Assembly: GCF_032452875.1 (NCBI RefSeq)
Contig: NC_083881.1
Coordinates: 66,347,689-66,411,688, forward strand
Source: Bos javanicus
Taxonomy: Eukaryota > Chordata > Mammalia > Artiodactyla > Bovidae
Direction: 5' to 3'
DNA length: 64,000 nt
Part shown: positions 35,569 to 47,032 of the stretch, piece after piece
Layout: each line of letters opens with the position of its first letter
Numbering within the stretch: the first letter of the stretch is position 1
Translations under genes and position numbers: made by a program
Notes under the pieces: model-generated
The model's database searches: none
What the model was told of the DNA's origin: nothing
Seen by the model: the letters and a program-made list of their open reading frames with translations, nothing else

Positions 35569-38045
35569 AAAATACAACAAGCGTTCTATGAAGACCTACA
35601 AGACCTTTTAGAACTAACACCCAAAAAAGATGTCCTTTTCATTGCAGGGGACTGGAATGCAAAAGTAGGAAGTCAAGAAACACCTGGAGTAACAGGCAAA
35701 TTTGGCCTTGGAATATGGAATGAAGCAGGGCAAAGACTAATAGAGTTTTGCCAAGAAAATGCACTGGTCATAACAAACACCCTCTTCCAACAACACAAGA
35801 GAAGGCTCTATACATGGACATCACCACATGGTCAACACCGAAATCAGACTGATTATATTCTTTGCAGCCAAAGATGGAGAAGCTCTATACAGTCAACAAA
35901 AACAAGACCAGGAGCTGACTGTGGCTCAGATCATGAACTCCTTATTACCAAATTCAGACTTAAATTGAAGAAAGTAGGGGAAACCACTAGACCATTCAGG
36001 TATGACCTAAATCAAATCCCTTATGATTATACAGTGGAAGTGAGAAATAGATTTAAGGGCCTAGATCTGATAGATAGAGTGCCTGATGAGCTATGGAATG
36101 AGGTTCGTGACATTGTACAGGAGACAGGGATCAAGATCATCCCCATAGAAAAGAAATACAAAAAAGCAAAATGGCTGTCTGGGGAGGCCTTACAAATAGC
36201 TGTGAAAAGAAGAGACGCGAAAAGCAAAGGAGAAAAGGAAAGATATAAACATCTGAATGCAGAGTTCCAAAGAATAGCAAGAAGAGATAAGAAAGCCTTC
36301 TTCAGCGATCAGTGCAAAGAAATAGAGGAACAACAGAATGGGAAAGACTGGAGATCTCTTCAAGAAAATCAGAGATACCAAAGGAATATTTCATGCAAAG
36401 ATGGTCTCGATAAAGGACAGAAATGGTATGGACCTAACAGAAGCAGAAGATATTAAGAAGAGATGGCAAGAATACACAGAAGAACTGTACAAAAAAGATC
36501 TTCATGACCCAGATAATCATGATGGTGTGATCACTGACCTAGAGCTAGACATCCTGGAATGTGAAGTCAAGTGGGCCTTAGAAAGCATCACTATGAACAA
36601 AGCTAGTGGAGGTGATAGAATTCCAGTTGAGCTATTCCAAATCCTGAAAGATGATGCTGTGAAAGTGCTGCACTCAATATGCCAGCAAATTTGGAAAACT
36701 CAGCAATGGCCACAGGACTGGAAAAGGTCCGTTTTCATTCCAATCCCAAAGAAAGGCAATGCCAAAGAATGCTCAAACTACCGCACAATTGCACTCATCT
36801 CACACACTAGTAAAGTAATGCTTAAAATTCTCCAAGCCAGGCTTCAGCAATATGTGAACCGTGAACTTCCTGATGTTCAAGCTGGTTGTAGAAAAGGCAG
36901 AGGAACCAGAGATCAAATTGCCAACATCTGCTGGATCATGGAAAAAGCAAGAGAGTTCCAGAAAAACATCTATTTCTGCTTTATTGACTATGCCAAAGCC
37001 TTTGACTGTGTGGATCACAATAAACTGTGGAAAATTCTGAAAGAGATGGGAATACCAGACCACCTGATCTGCCTCTTGAGAAATTTGTATGCAGGTCAGG
37101 AAGCAGCAGTTAGAACTGGATATGGAACAACAGACTGGTTCCAACTAGGAAAAGGAGTTCGTCAAGGCTGTATATTGTCACCCTGTTTATTTAACTTATA
37201 TGCAGAGTACATTATGAGAAATGCTGGGCCGGAAGAAGCACAAGCTGGAATCAAGACTGCCGGGAGAAATATCAATAACCTCAGATATGTAGATGACACC
37301 ACCCTTATGGCAGAAAGTGAAGAGGAACTAAAAAGCCTCTTGATGAAGGTGAAAGTGGAGAGTGAAAAAGTTGGCTTAAAGCTCAACAACTAAGATCATG
37401 GCATCCGGTCCCATCACTTCATGGGAAATAGATGGGGAAACAGTGTCAGACTTTATTTTTCTGGGCTCCAAAATCACTACAGATGGTGACTGCAGCCATG
37501 AAATTAAAAGACGCTTACTCCTTGGAAGGAAAGTTATGACCAACCTAGATAGCATATTCAAAAGCAGAGACATTACTTTGCCAACAAAGATCCATCTAGT
37601 GAAGGCTCTGGTTTTTCCTGTGGTCGTGTGTGGATGTGAGAGTTGGACTGTGAAGAAGGCTGAGAGCCAAAGAATTGATGCTTTTGAACTGTAGTGTTGG
37701 AGAAGACTCTTGAGAGTCCCTTGGACTGCAAGGAGATCCAACCAGTCCATTCTGAAGGAGATCAGCCCTGGGATTTCTTTGGAAGGAATGATGCTAAAGC
37801 TGAAACTCCAGTACTTTGGCCACCTCATGGGAAGAGTTGACTCATTGGAAAAGACTCTGATGCTGGGAGGGGTTGGGGCAAGAGGAGAAGGGGACGACAG
37901 AGGATGAGATGGCTGGATGGCATCACTGACTCAATGGACGTCTCAGTGAACTCTGGGAGTTGGTGATGGACAGGGAGGCCTGGCGTGCTTCGATTCATGG
38001 GGTTGCAAAGAGTCGGACACAACTGAGCGACTGATCTGATCTGAT
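35569..38045 (+). mobile_element. BovB LINE, longest copy, with part of the endonuclease domain
   Basis: RTE-clade LINE. A frame open from the SINE junction to 36456 encodes the C-terminal half of the APE-type endonuclease: GDWNAKVGSQETPG, RLYTWTSPHGQ, TDYILCSQRW and the SDH catalytic box (CGSDHELL). The linker to RT follows. A 2-nt loss near 36331 shifts frame. RT is open at 36338-37393 ([54 protein letters not shown]) with YVDD at 37286-37297 instead of YADD. A deletion creates a stop at about 37391, another 9-nt deletion lies near 37443, and a TGG-to-TAG stop at 37692 follows. The 3' tail is a short (gatct)n run. Confidence 0.96.
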
Positions 38046-38965
38046 AATAGTGATTTTTTTGTCTAACTTCCTCAATGAAAATAGGTACTTGCATAATAAA
38101 AATTAATGTAGTGAAAAAAAAAGGCGGGGGGTGGTGTTTCCAGATTGACTTCTTGTTTTGCAGTGTTAATGGATGTGGTACCCTGCTACCTTTCATGGTC
38201 ACCACAGACAGAATAAGGAGGATAAAACAACTCTAAGGCTTAGGAGACCAATTCCACTATGGACTTCTGATGAGGGTGGTTTTCATCTCCATCAGTGTGT
38301 AAAAACAAGCAAACCAATCCATTTTATTCTCATGATCACCTGCAAAGAATAGGCCACCACCTATACTTTTTTTTTCCACCTATACTTTTGTTTTGTTGCT
38401 TTTCCCTTCCACATTCCCAGCTAAGAATCACAGTGTACTGGAAAGCGCAAGTTCTATGTGCAAAAACAAATCATCATTTCCTGTTGTGGGAAGCAAGACA
38501 GAACAGGTCCTCTGAAAACAACGGAATAGGGAACAAGAAATGGAGGATTTAGACTTAGAAAAGGAAGGCTCCAGTTCTGATGCCAATCAAGTCCTTTTCC
38601 TTCCTTTCCTTATGGATTGTCTGCCTCATAAGTACCCTACTCAGCTTGTTGAACACCTACTATGCCAGGCACTGTTCGCTGGTGGAAAGACGAATGAGTC
38701 TGTGCAAGTTTAAAGGGCTTTGCAGACAAGCTGGGAGGTGCCACATGCATATTAGGGATTCACTGGTCTGCCCTATAGGTGCCGAGGAAAACCATTACCC
38801 ATCACGGAAGAAATGAGATGCCACCCCACTCCTCACGGCCCCTGACATATGGAGTTGCCTGAGTGGGAAGCCACTCAGCTGACTGCAAGCGGTGCCTGTG
38901 GTTCCAAGTATTGTGCTTGAGACTTCTTAGCTGGGGCCAGTGTTGGAGGCTGCTGTTTGTTTTCT
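38046..38965. other. Intronic interval with a faint L2 relic
   Basis: ttgttgaacacctactatgc at about 38640 is a reversed L2 end. The rest is unrecognised. Confidence 0.45.
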
Positions 38966-39175
38966 GGTCTTCCCTATACCTCAAATGGTAAAGAATCTGC
39001 CTGCAACGCAGGAGGCCTGGGTTCAATCCCTGGGTCAGGAAGATCCTCTGGAGAAAGGCATGGCAATCTACAAGAGTGTTCTTGCCTGAAGAACCCCATG
39101 GACAGAGGAGCCTGGTGGGCTATAGTCCGTGGGACCGCAAAGAGTCGGACACGACTGAGCAACTAACACTAACAT
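38966..39175 (+). repeat. Bov-tA SINE
   Basis: Complete head and body, 470 bp downstream (in transcript sense) of the EGF2 exon. Confidence 0.9.
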
Positions 39176-39647
39176 TACAACTACCCACAGCTGGCCTCTC
39201 ACAGCTGGCGGTCCCCAGGACCGTCTCTGAACTGCAGATCCACGCTTAGAAGAAAGGCTGCCCACCTTTTTGAGGTGCCACTCAGCAACATCACCCATCA
39301 CCACCTGACCTGGCGTATAATACCTGAGCTCTACTGAAGGCAGACCAGCCCAGACACCCGCTCCAAACTGAATGCAAATCCGCCCAGTCCTTGCCAAGGG
39401 AAGCAGTAATGGATTGATCTATTAACATAGATTATCATAAATACGCTTCTTGCTGAGGACCCAGACTGGGAAAATGCTAAGCTCAGCCACAAACGAAGTC
39501 TTTAAAATTCAAATGGTGACTAACAACTAGGACAGAGAACTGGGAGCACTTGGTTGAAACTCAAAGGAGAGCAACTGGCTATGTGGACTCCCCTCTCGCT
39601 TCCCTCCTGGTGTTTCCCCATCAGGCAAGGCTGGACAGGACACTCAC

Positions 39648-39770
39648 GCTCACACCGTTTTCCGTCCGTGGCCAGGGCGTAGCCACTGTAGCACTGGCAG
39701 ACGAAGGAGCCCAGCAGGTTCACGCAGAGCTGCTCACAGCCGTGGTCGTCCGCTGCACACAGGTCCTGGA
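39648..39770 (-). CDS. MATN2: MATN2 exon encoding EGF-like module 2
   Basis: On the minus strand the intron ends gctttgccccag before TC-CAG-GAC, and the exon ends GAG-C before gtgagt. It is 123 bp, phase 1-1. The module begins [15 protein letters not shown], continues [12 protein letters not shown] and [13 protein letters not shown], and has six cysteines. [12 protein letters not shown] fits the hydroxylation signature with Phe in the aromatic position. The N-terminal VWA domain and EGF1 should lie upstream, at higher coordinates, but none is recognisable up to 64000. The split codon with the next exon is C|CT, giving Glu-Pro between modules 2 and 3. The acceptor pyrimidine tract is short and purine-interrupted, weaker than that of the module 4 exon. 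Confidence 0.92.
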
Positions 39771-40025
39771 CTGGGGCAAAGCGGCATCATTAGAACTTGG
39801 CTCAGAAGGAGGTGACTCTTGGCACAGGGCCGTCAATGAGCGACTCTACAGCACTTAGCAAAATAACTCTTGACTGAAAGCGATATAAGAAATTTTGGAA
39901 CATTTTGGAAATTTTGGAAAACAGGAAAAAAATAGAAAAGAAAATTCAACTGTAATCTCCCCACCTGCAGTCCTACCATCCAGAGACTACCTCTGTTAAT
40001 AGTTGGGTGAGTTTCTATGTATGTA

Positions 40026-40248
40026 AGGGCTTCCTAGGTGGTGTAGTGGTAAAGAATCCGGCTGCCAAGGCAGCAGATGCAAGAGATGGGGGTTCGATCC
40101 CTGGCTTGAGAAAATCCCCTGGAGTAGGAAATGGAGTAGGAACCACTCCAGTATTCTTCCCTGGAAAATCCCATGGCTAGAGGAGCCTGGCGGGCTATCG
40201 TCCATGGGGTCACAGAGAGACAGATGTGACTGAGCACACACAGCCACT
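40026..40248 (+). repeat. Bov-tA SINE
   Basis: Head gggcttcctaggtggtgtag with B-box ggttcgatccc, plus body with a small internal duplication (ggagtaggaaat / ggagtaggaacc). Confidence 0.9.
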
Positions 40249-40768
40249 TATGTACACATAAAAGCATATTTTTCAAAGTTGGAATTTTTCTTCTCTATTA
40301 AATGCATTAGAAAATTTAAAATTAACATCAATATGTATTTTTCTCATGTCAAGGAGAGTGGTGGACGGTTCTTGAGGATTGAAATTATCATGAGCAGGCC
40401 TTTGTGCTTGTCCGAATCAAGTACCATCCGTATTTTCTGAGAACCTAAAGGCTTTGTAATCAGTCTCACCAATGTACACACCTACGTACATAGTCTCAAC
40501 AAGACCATTTGGCGCTGTCTTTGACATTTTGCAGAAGCTGGGAAAGAGCACGGTGAAAAGACCTGCTGCCCCACCAAAAACACGGCAGGTCCGGAAGAGC
40601 CCCTTATTTTCAAGTCTGTATCGGTCTCTTTGGACATACTTTCTCCCATTCCATTTCTCTATCAGAAGGATGTTTGAAAATCCTTTTTGTGTTCTATTTA
40701 TGCACCCCAGTAATAAAGGAGGAAAATGGGAAGCCAGAAGAATTTAGGTAGAGATAACAAAGATAGGG

Positions 40769-40963
40769 GGCTTCCCTGGTAGCTCAGATGGTGAAACGTC
40801 TGCCTGCAATGCAGGAGACCTGGGTTCGATTCCTGGGTCGGGAAGATCCCCTGGAGAAGGAAATGGCAATCCACTCCAGCACTCTTGCCTGGAAAATCCC
40901 ATGGACGGAGGAGCCTGATAGGCTACAGTCCATGGGGTCGCAAAGAGTCGGACACGACTGAGC
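40769..40963 (+). repeat. Young Bov-tA SINE with 13-bp target-site duplication
   Basis: Near-consensus: tagctcagatggtgaaacg head, canonical B-box ggttcgattcc, full body. aacaaagataggg at 40756-40768 and 40964-40976. Confidence 0.97.
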
Positions 40964-40994
40964 AACAAAGATAGGGAGAAATCAATGTATGGTC

Positions 40995-41078
40995 TGAAGT
41001 GAAGTGAAGAGAAAGTCATGCAGTCACATCTGACTCTTGGTGACCCCATAGGATTGTAGCCCACCAGGCTCTTCTATG
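40995..41078 (-). repeat. Bov-A fragment
   Basis: agtcacatctgactcttggt to ccaccaggctcttcta. Partial body only. Confidence 0.75.
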
Positions 41079-42124
41079 GTGATTAACAACGCTATTCCAG
41101 TCAAATATTTATTATGTGCCCACAAAGTGCTGAGCTCTGGCTCTTTATTCCAATGCAGTGTAAGAATACACTCACAGTAGAGCATTTACTGCCATAGAAC
41201 TAAGAATATATCAGAGGATGAAAAGCTTAAAGGCATTTTTAATCCTTCATCGACTCAGTCTCCCCTTTGAAGAAATTGGCTGACGTTATGACAGTATTTC
41301 TCGGCAAGGATAACGACTTGGTTTCATAACTAGTTCTTTCAGTGACTTTACCATTAAAGTTCAAGAAAATCAGAGAGCATTAAAGCGATTGAATACATTA
41401 AAAAATTTTTCTTCCTCTGGTTAAAAGTTATCACTGTGACAGCTATGGTAAAAACTTAATTCACTAGAAAGTTTGATTTATCCCTGAATACAATGACTAC
41501 ACTTTAATGTAACCTCCTAGGTCTTTGAGTTTTATAGTTTATTACACTTTTTGATAAATGTAAAATATCAAATTGATAAAAAGATAAAAGCTGACATATT
41601 TAGCACCTCTATCAAATGCATTAATTTTTTTTAAATGGAAGCTACATCATAAGATTAAAAAACATTTAGGTCTAAAATTCCACAAAGAAGGATTCTGGTT
41701 TTAAAATGCTAAAAGAATTATTTTCACTCCTATATCAATGAAGTAGATGAAAAAATTATAGATGCAAATTCCTCTCTTTACCTATCTTATTTCTATCTTA
41801 TATTTCCAATTGGGAACTCCAATTGATATTTCCCATGGATCCAGATATAGGGAAAATAACAATAATCAAAGATACTTCAGCTCATGCAAAAATCATAGTA
41901 AATAATTGAAGAATGACAAAATTCACAGTTAGTTACAAGCCTAAGCCAGAGATATAAGAAAAATCGGAATCATCAGATACTTTTGATTTATTGAATCAAC
42001 AAAGCACCTACTCTGTCCCAGGCACTAGGGATGTAGTGTGAACCAACAAAGGGGCTCCTGCCATCACGCAGCTTGTATTCTAAGGGTTAGGAAGGTGAGG
42101 TTCTAGGAAGAGCATTTCTGATAA
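41079..42124. other. AT-rich intronic interval with an L2 relic
   Basis: 41980-42100 (caaagcacctactctgtccc, cagcttgtattct) is a reversed L2 3' end. The remaining AT-rich sequence has no recognised feature. Confidence 0.55.
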
Positions 42125-42745
42125 AACCCAGAAGTGGAATTTATCCAAAGAAAACAAAAACACTAATTCAAAAAGATATATGCACCCCTGTGTTCATTGC
42201 AACATTATTTACAATAGCCAAGATATGGCAGCAACCTAAGTGCCCATCAACAGATGAATGGATAAAGACGTGCTACGTATAGTCAATGAAATGTTACTCG
42301 GCCATAGAAAAGAATGGAATTTTGCCATTTATAACAACGTGGATGAACCCTGAGGGTATTAGGCTAAGTGAAATAAATCAGACAGAGAAAGACAAATACT
42401 GTATGATCTCATTCATATGTGGGATCTAGAAAACAAGTGAAGTAACATAACAAAACAGAAACAGATTCATGGATACAGAGAACAAACTGGTGGTTGCCAG
42501 AAGGTACAGGTTGGGGATATGGATCAGTGAAGGGGATTAAGAGGTACACATTTCCAGCTATAAAATAAATAAGCCACTGGGATGTAATGTACACATAGGG
42601 AATATAATAGGCAATATTGTAACAGCTTAGTATGGTGACAAATCGTAACTGGATTTATTGTGGTGATTGTTTCATAATATACACAGTGGAAATGTAAAAC
42701 ACTGAATCGCTATACTGCATACCTGAAACTAAACTAGTGTGTGTA
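42125..42745 (+). mobile_element. L1 LINE 3' end
   Basis: aacattatttacaatagcca, acagatgaatggataaagac, tctcattcatatgtgggatc and tggtggttgccagaaggt, through to the L1 3' UTR. Confidence 0.87.
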
Positions 42746-42758
42746 TATATATATATAG

Positions 42759-42985
42759 GCTTCCCTTGTGGCTCAGCAATAAAGAATCTGCTTGCAATGA
42801 AGGAGACTGCCTGGATTGCAGGAGACACCAGTTCAATCCCTGGGTCAGGAAGATCCCTTGGAGAAGGAATTGGGAACCTATTCCAGTATTCTTGCCTGGG
42901 AAATCCCACTGACAGAGGAGCCTGGTGGACTACAATCCATGGGGTTGCAAGAGTCAGACGCAACTTAGTGACTAAACAACCACCA
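42759..42985 (+). repeat. Bov-tA SINE inserted in a TA microsatellite
   Basis: Head and body with (ta)n before (about 42745-42758) and after (about 42991-43000). Confidence 0.9.
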
Positions 42986-43121
42986 CCACCATATATATAT
43001 GTGTGAGTGTTTCTGACTGAAAGAACAGTGAATGTAAAAGGCGTTCATGTTCAGGAGTTCAAAAAGCCTCAAACTAGCCCCGTTTGAGGCTTGGGAGAGC
43101 CAGAGTAGCTATCAGATGCAC

Positions 43122-43124
<3 letters not shown>

Positions 43125-43154
<30 letters not shown>

Positions 43155-43258
43155 AAGTCCCTTCAGAAGTGTCCGACTCTGTGCGACCCCAGAGACGGCA
43201 GCCCACCAGGCTCCCCCGTCCCTGGGATTCTCCAGGCAAGAACACTGGAGTGGGTTGC
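43125..43258 (-). repeat. Bov-A2 SINE monomer with 12-bp target-site duplication
   Basis: Starts with nine ctg triplets. cagatgcaccct at 43113-43124 and 43259-43270. Confidence 0.96.
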
Positions 43259-43936
43259 CAGATGCACCCTAAATAACTAAAATACAAAACAGAACATGCT
43301 AGAAATCCACAAGAGAGGTGCTGCCAATACAGTGGGAGTTCAGAACGGGGATGCATTACAGCCAGCCCAAGCTGGATCAATCAGAAGAGGCTGGCAGGCA
43401 AGCAAGAGACACGGAGAAAAGAAAGAGGATCCACCCGGAGCTGAGGAGACAGTAAAGGTGCAGAAGTGGAGGGAAAAGTGGACAGATAGGGGAGCTGACC
43501 CCCTGTTCTGGGAATTCCAAGGGAAGCAGCAGGAGGGGGGGTGTCGGAAGGACAGCTGACACGGGATGGCAGAGGGCCTGGGAGCAGGCTGCCTGGTCTC
43601 AACCCTGCTCATCGGGGGATCACTGAGGGTGAACATCTCAGAAAGGGAGATGGGCCATTTCCCTGACTTGCGCTGTGGAAGAGTAACTTTGGTGGCATCA
43701 CAGTCTATTTTAGCTCTGGGAAATGGAAAGGATTTAGTGTACGGATAAATGAAAGCCACTTCTTTGGGAACAAAGTGGTAGTTTTCTGACTTCCATGCCA
43801 AAGAAGCTTTGGTTTGCGTGTGTGCGGATGGGAAAATCAACTTCTTGACATGAGGACCTTCCACTATCTGTCAGAGCTGCTGGCCACACCCACCGGCTGT
43901 CAGTGCATGTCTGTGCACCTCTGACTTTTCCTTCCT

Positions 43937-43980
43937 GGTGTGTGTGTGTGTGCATGTGTGCGCATGTGTGCGCATGTGTG
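43937..43980. repeat. (tg)n-type microsatellite
   Basis: Interrupted gtgtgtgtgtg / gcatgtgtgc run directly before a Bov-tA. Confidence 0.9.
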
Positions 43981-44189
43981 CATGCTCAGTCATTCAGTTG
44001 TGTCCGGCTCTTTGTGACCCCATGGACTGAAGCCCGCCAAGTTCCTCTGTCCATGGAATTTTCCAGGTAAGAATATTGGAGTGGGATGCTATTTCCTACT
44101 CCAGGGGATCTTCCGACCCAGGGTTGGAACCCACGGCTCCTGCATTGGCAGGTGGATTCTTCATCACTGAACCACCTGGGAAGCCCTTC
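43981..44189 (-). repeat. Bov-tA SINE
   Basis: Body then head. cttcctggtgtgt before the microsatellite and cttcctggcatgt after the SINE look like the target duplication. Confidence 0.9.
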
Positions 44190-44625
44190 CTGGCATGTAT
44201 CACCATGTTAATTACAAAGGCATTTATGTACTGATGTATATACTGTGTCTCCCTTGCCAGTCTCCCTAATCAGGAGGGGAGCGTCCCTGCACAAACTCCT
44301 GATGATGGACAATGACAACCCAGTACACTGGAACAACCAACCCCCAAGTCCCAAGCCCATCTCTGAAGGTGGGGGTGGGAACTTCTCCACCTGGGTCCCG
44401 CTGCTCAGCCCCCACAGTTGCTTTGCCTCCTCTCTGTGTCCAGCAGGAACCCTGCCTAACAGTGGTTACCAAGGAGGGGTGAGAGTTTCATTTTTTTCTG
44501 TTATTTGTAATTACCTGTTTTTGAATTTTTTAACAAGAGTTTATACCAAGAGCTTTTATAATAATGAAAAAAATCAGTGTTACAAAAGAACCTCTTTGAA
44601 AGAAGCATTTTAAAAGCAATGAACC

Positions 44626-44812
44626 CTGCCAGTGCAGAAGATGAAAGAGACCCAGGTTTGATCCCTGGGTCGGGAAGATCCCTGGAGAAGGAAATGGCAA
44701 CCCACTCCAGTATTCTTGCCTGGAAAATCCCATGGACAGAGGAGCCTGATGGGGTATGGTTCACAGGGTCACAAAGAGTCAGACACGACTGAAGCAGCTT
44801 AGCACACAGACG
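44626..44812 (+). repeat. Bov-tA SINE lacking the first part of its head
   Basis: Starts inside the head (ccctgccagtgcagaagatg), then a full body. It lies between blocks C and D of the duplication. Confidence 0.9.
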
Positions 44813-45300
44813 TAGTAGCCTGAACTACATCTATCCCTCTGCACCCAGTTCCCATTCCCATTTGAAATAGGTTGAAAAATGTAGCTTGTATGAAAGCAGT
44901 GAACCAAGATCTTGAAGCAATAATTATCTGTTTTTGAATTTTCTAACAAGAGTTTATACCAAGAGTTTCTATAATAATAAAAAAAAAAAAAATCAAGGGC
45001 CGCTTCACCTGACTTGTGCTGTGGAAGAGTAACTTTGGTGGCATCACAGTTTACTTTAGCTCTGCGAAATTGAAAGGATTTAGTGTTTGGGTAAATGAAT
45101 AATGTGTCTCCCTTGCCAGGCTCCCTAATCAGGAGGGGAGCGTCCCTGCATGAACTCCTGATGGCTGGGCAATGACACCCCAGGACACTGGAACAACCAA
45201 CCCCCAAGTCCCAAGCCTGTGGCCAATTCCCAATCCCAATTGAAATAGGTTGAAAAACGTGGATGAAAGCAGTGAACCAAGATCTTGAAGCAATAACCAT

Positions 45301-46189
45301 TTTCCCCCCAAGATTTCCCCCCCACAGGGTAGGCAGAGAGGTCATGGAGGTGCTCCTTCCTTCCAGGACGGGACAGCCCTGAAGCCCTGCAGGGTCCCAT
45401 CCGTCAGGGCAGCAGTGCACCCCCTCGACGGCCCACCAGAACTATCTAGGGGCCCTCGGAAAATACGCCCAGCTCACTGCCTTGAGTCAGGCAGCGGGGG
45501 CCAGGGTGCAGGCAGCAGTGTTCCTGAAACTCCCAGATAACCCCAGTGTGCAGCCAGGTTGAGAGTCATTGAAACTCCCAGGTAAAAAGTCCTCATATTC
45601 ATCCAGGGAAAGACACAAGAGCCAGCCTTTGTCAACTGTCTCCAGGCTCAGATTCTTCTTTTAGACAAATCTCGATTTTTTTTTTCTTTTGCTGTCCTTG
45701 GACCTCTCTCCAAGTGTCTGAAAGACCCTGGACACTACGTGAGGGCGTAGAGTGTGGTAGGAACAGGAGGATCACGGCTTGCATTCCAGAAGAACATCCC
45801 ACAAACAGCAGGCCTGCCAGCTGGCCTCGGGCCTTTCATACTGTTTTTAGAACGTTGGGGATTTATGGCCACTAGTGATCTGTACTGTCCCAAAGGAAAC
45901 CATTGAGGGATTAATTTAATTAAACAAAGACAAAGGAATAAATACAGACTAGGTTCTGACAAAACAACTTTGTTGTTTTTCTGGCAGTGGTTGCTTTCAT
46001 TGGAAACAAATACAGATGTTTTTGGATGATTCTTTATTCTTTAGAAAAACAGCACTTCTTTTTCTCACAGTCTGGATTTCAGTGAAAGATGATAAAACTG
46101 TGGTGGTGGGGGGGCGGTGTGGAGAGCACTAAATTCAGAGCTCCCATTACCCTTTCAAGCCTTCTCTACCCCATGACTCCCACTCATGA
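45301..46189. other. Intronic interval with a MER5-like scrap
   Basis: 45515-45590 contains gtgtgcagccaggttgagag, resembling a MER5A end. Otherwise no gene or repeat. Confidence 0.45.
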
Positions 46190-46345
46190 CTACTGACTTC
46201 AATCTGAAGTCATCTACTCCAGGAAGCCTTCTCCAGGTTGGCGGGGCTTCAGGTTTTCTTCCTCTGGGCTCCTCGAGCTCTCTACACATGGCTCCACTAG
46301 AGCACTCATGTATTTATCCCTCAGTATTATCCCACAGTAGGCACT
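46190..46345 (+). repeat. L2-like relic
   Basis: actccaggaagccttctcca and the following stretch resemble L2. Low similarity. 46346-47032 beyond it is unremarkable. Confidence 0.4.
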
Positions 46346-47032
46346 TTGAACTCACAAACCAAAACTTAGTCACAGTATTTATCCCACAGTATTAGAAGGA
46401 CCTGATCACTAGTCTGACGGCCCCACGGGAAGGTGAGCTGGTATGACTTAGTTTGATTCCCCAGTGTCCTAGCGCGTGGAATTGGTGCCCCATAAGTGTT
46501 CATCTGCTGAAAGAACAGTGACAGAGTCCCAACCCCCCTGCCTCCCAAAGGGGATGTCCTAGAGTCCTACAATATCTCCTCCACTAGATATGGGGTCCTG
46601 GGTCCTGGGAAGATGAGTGAGACGGGAACAAAACTCTTCCCAAGTCTCTGTACCTCTTCTCGTCCCCAGCAAGAGATATTCCTCTCCCAGCAGAGGACAG
46701 TGACATCAGGGAGCCAGTCTCCAGCTGCAGACACTGGAATCCTCACAACAGCTAAGGAACCAGCTGTCTTGCTGTCTCTTGCATACCTGATACCTACCAC
46801 ACTGCCTGGCATATGACAGGGGCTCATCAAGTGCTTGGGAATGCGTGAATGGACCTGAAACACAGGGTTGTCAGGCATTCCTCACTCATCATTCTTACCC
46901 AGGCTGTAAGCTCTGAGGGGCACAGGGTAAGTCTTGGTGGTTCTCAGGGTACCCCTGATACCACATGCTTCACACAGCAGGTGCTTAGTGGACGTGTGTT
47001 GAACTGACTTGACAGTAAGTAGCCAGCCTGGG

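Larger units (their letters stand above)
18445..39647 (-). other. MATN2: MATN2 intron between EGF2 and EGF3 exons
   Basis: 21,203 bp, bounded by the gtgagt donor at 39647 and the tttacag acceptor at 18445. It contains the densest BovB cluster of the window. I could find no exon of another gene on either strand. Open frames in it are BovB or SINE readthrough or short chance frames. Confidence 0.9.
43656..45300. repeat. Local mosaic duplication
   Basis: Four blocks occur twice in the same orientation: A (43656-43752 and 45006-45100), B (44241-44359 and 45101-45220), C (44508-44577 and 44921-44995) and D (44841-44925 and 45223-45296). Order is A B C D C A B D. A and B abut in the second copy but are 488 bp apart in the first, where a microsatellite and Bov-tA intervene. 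Family unknown. Confidence 0.88.

Noticed and set aside
40769..40963. tRNA-like head with intact B-box as a functional tRNA gene
   Set aside because: The head is joined to a Bov-A body and flanked by a target duplication, so it is a SINE; no complete cloverleaf.
43123..43153. (ctg)n run as a possible triplet-expansion locus
   Set aside because: It is the normal end of a Bov-A2 SINE; the same run ends other Bov-A2 copies here.
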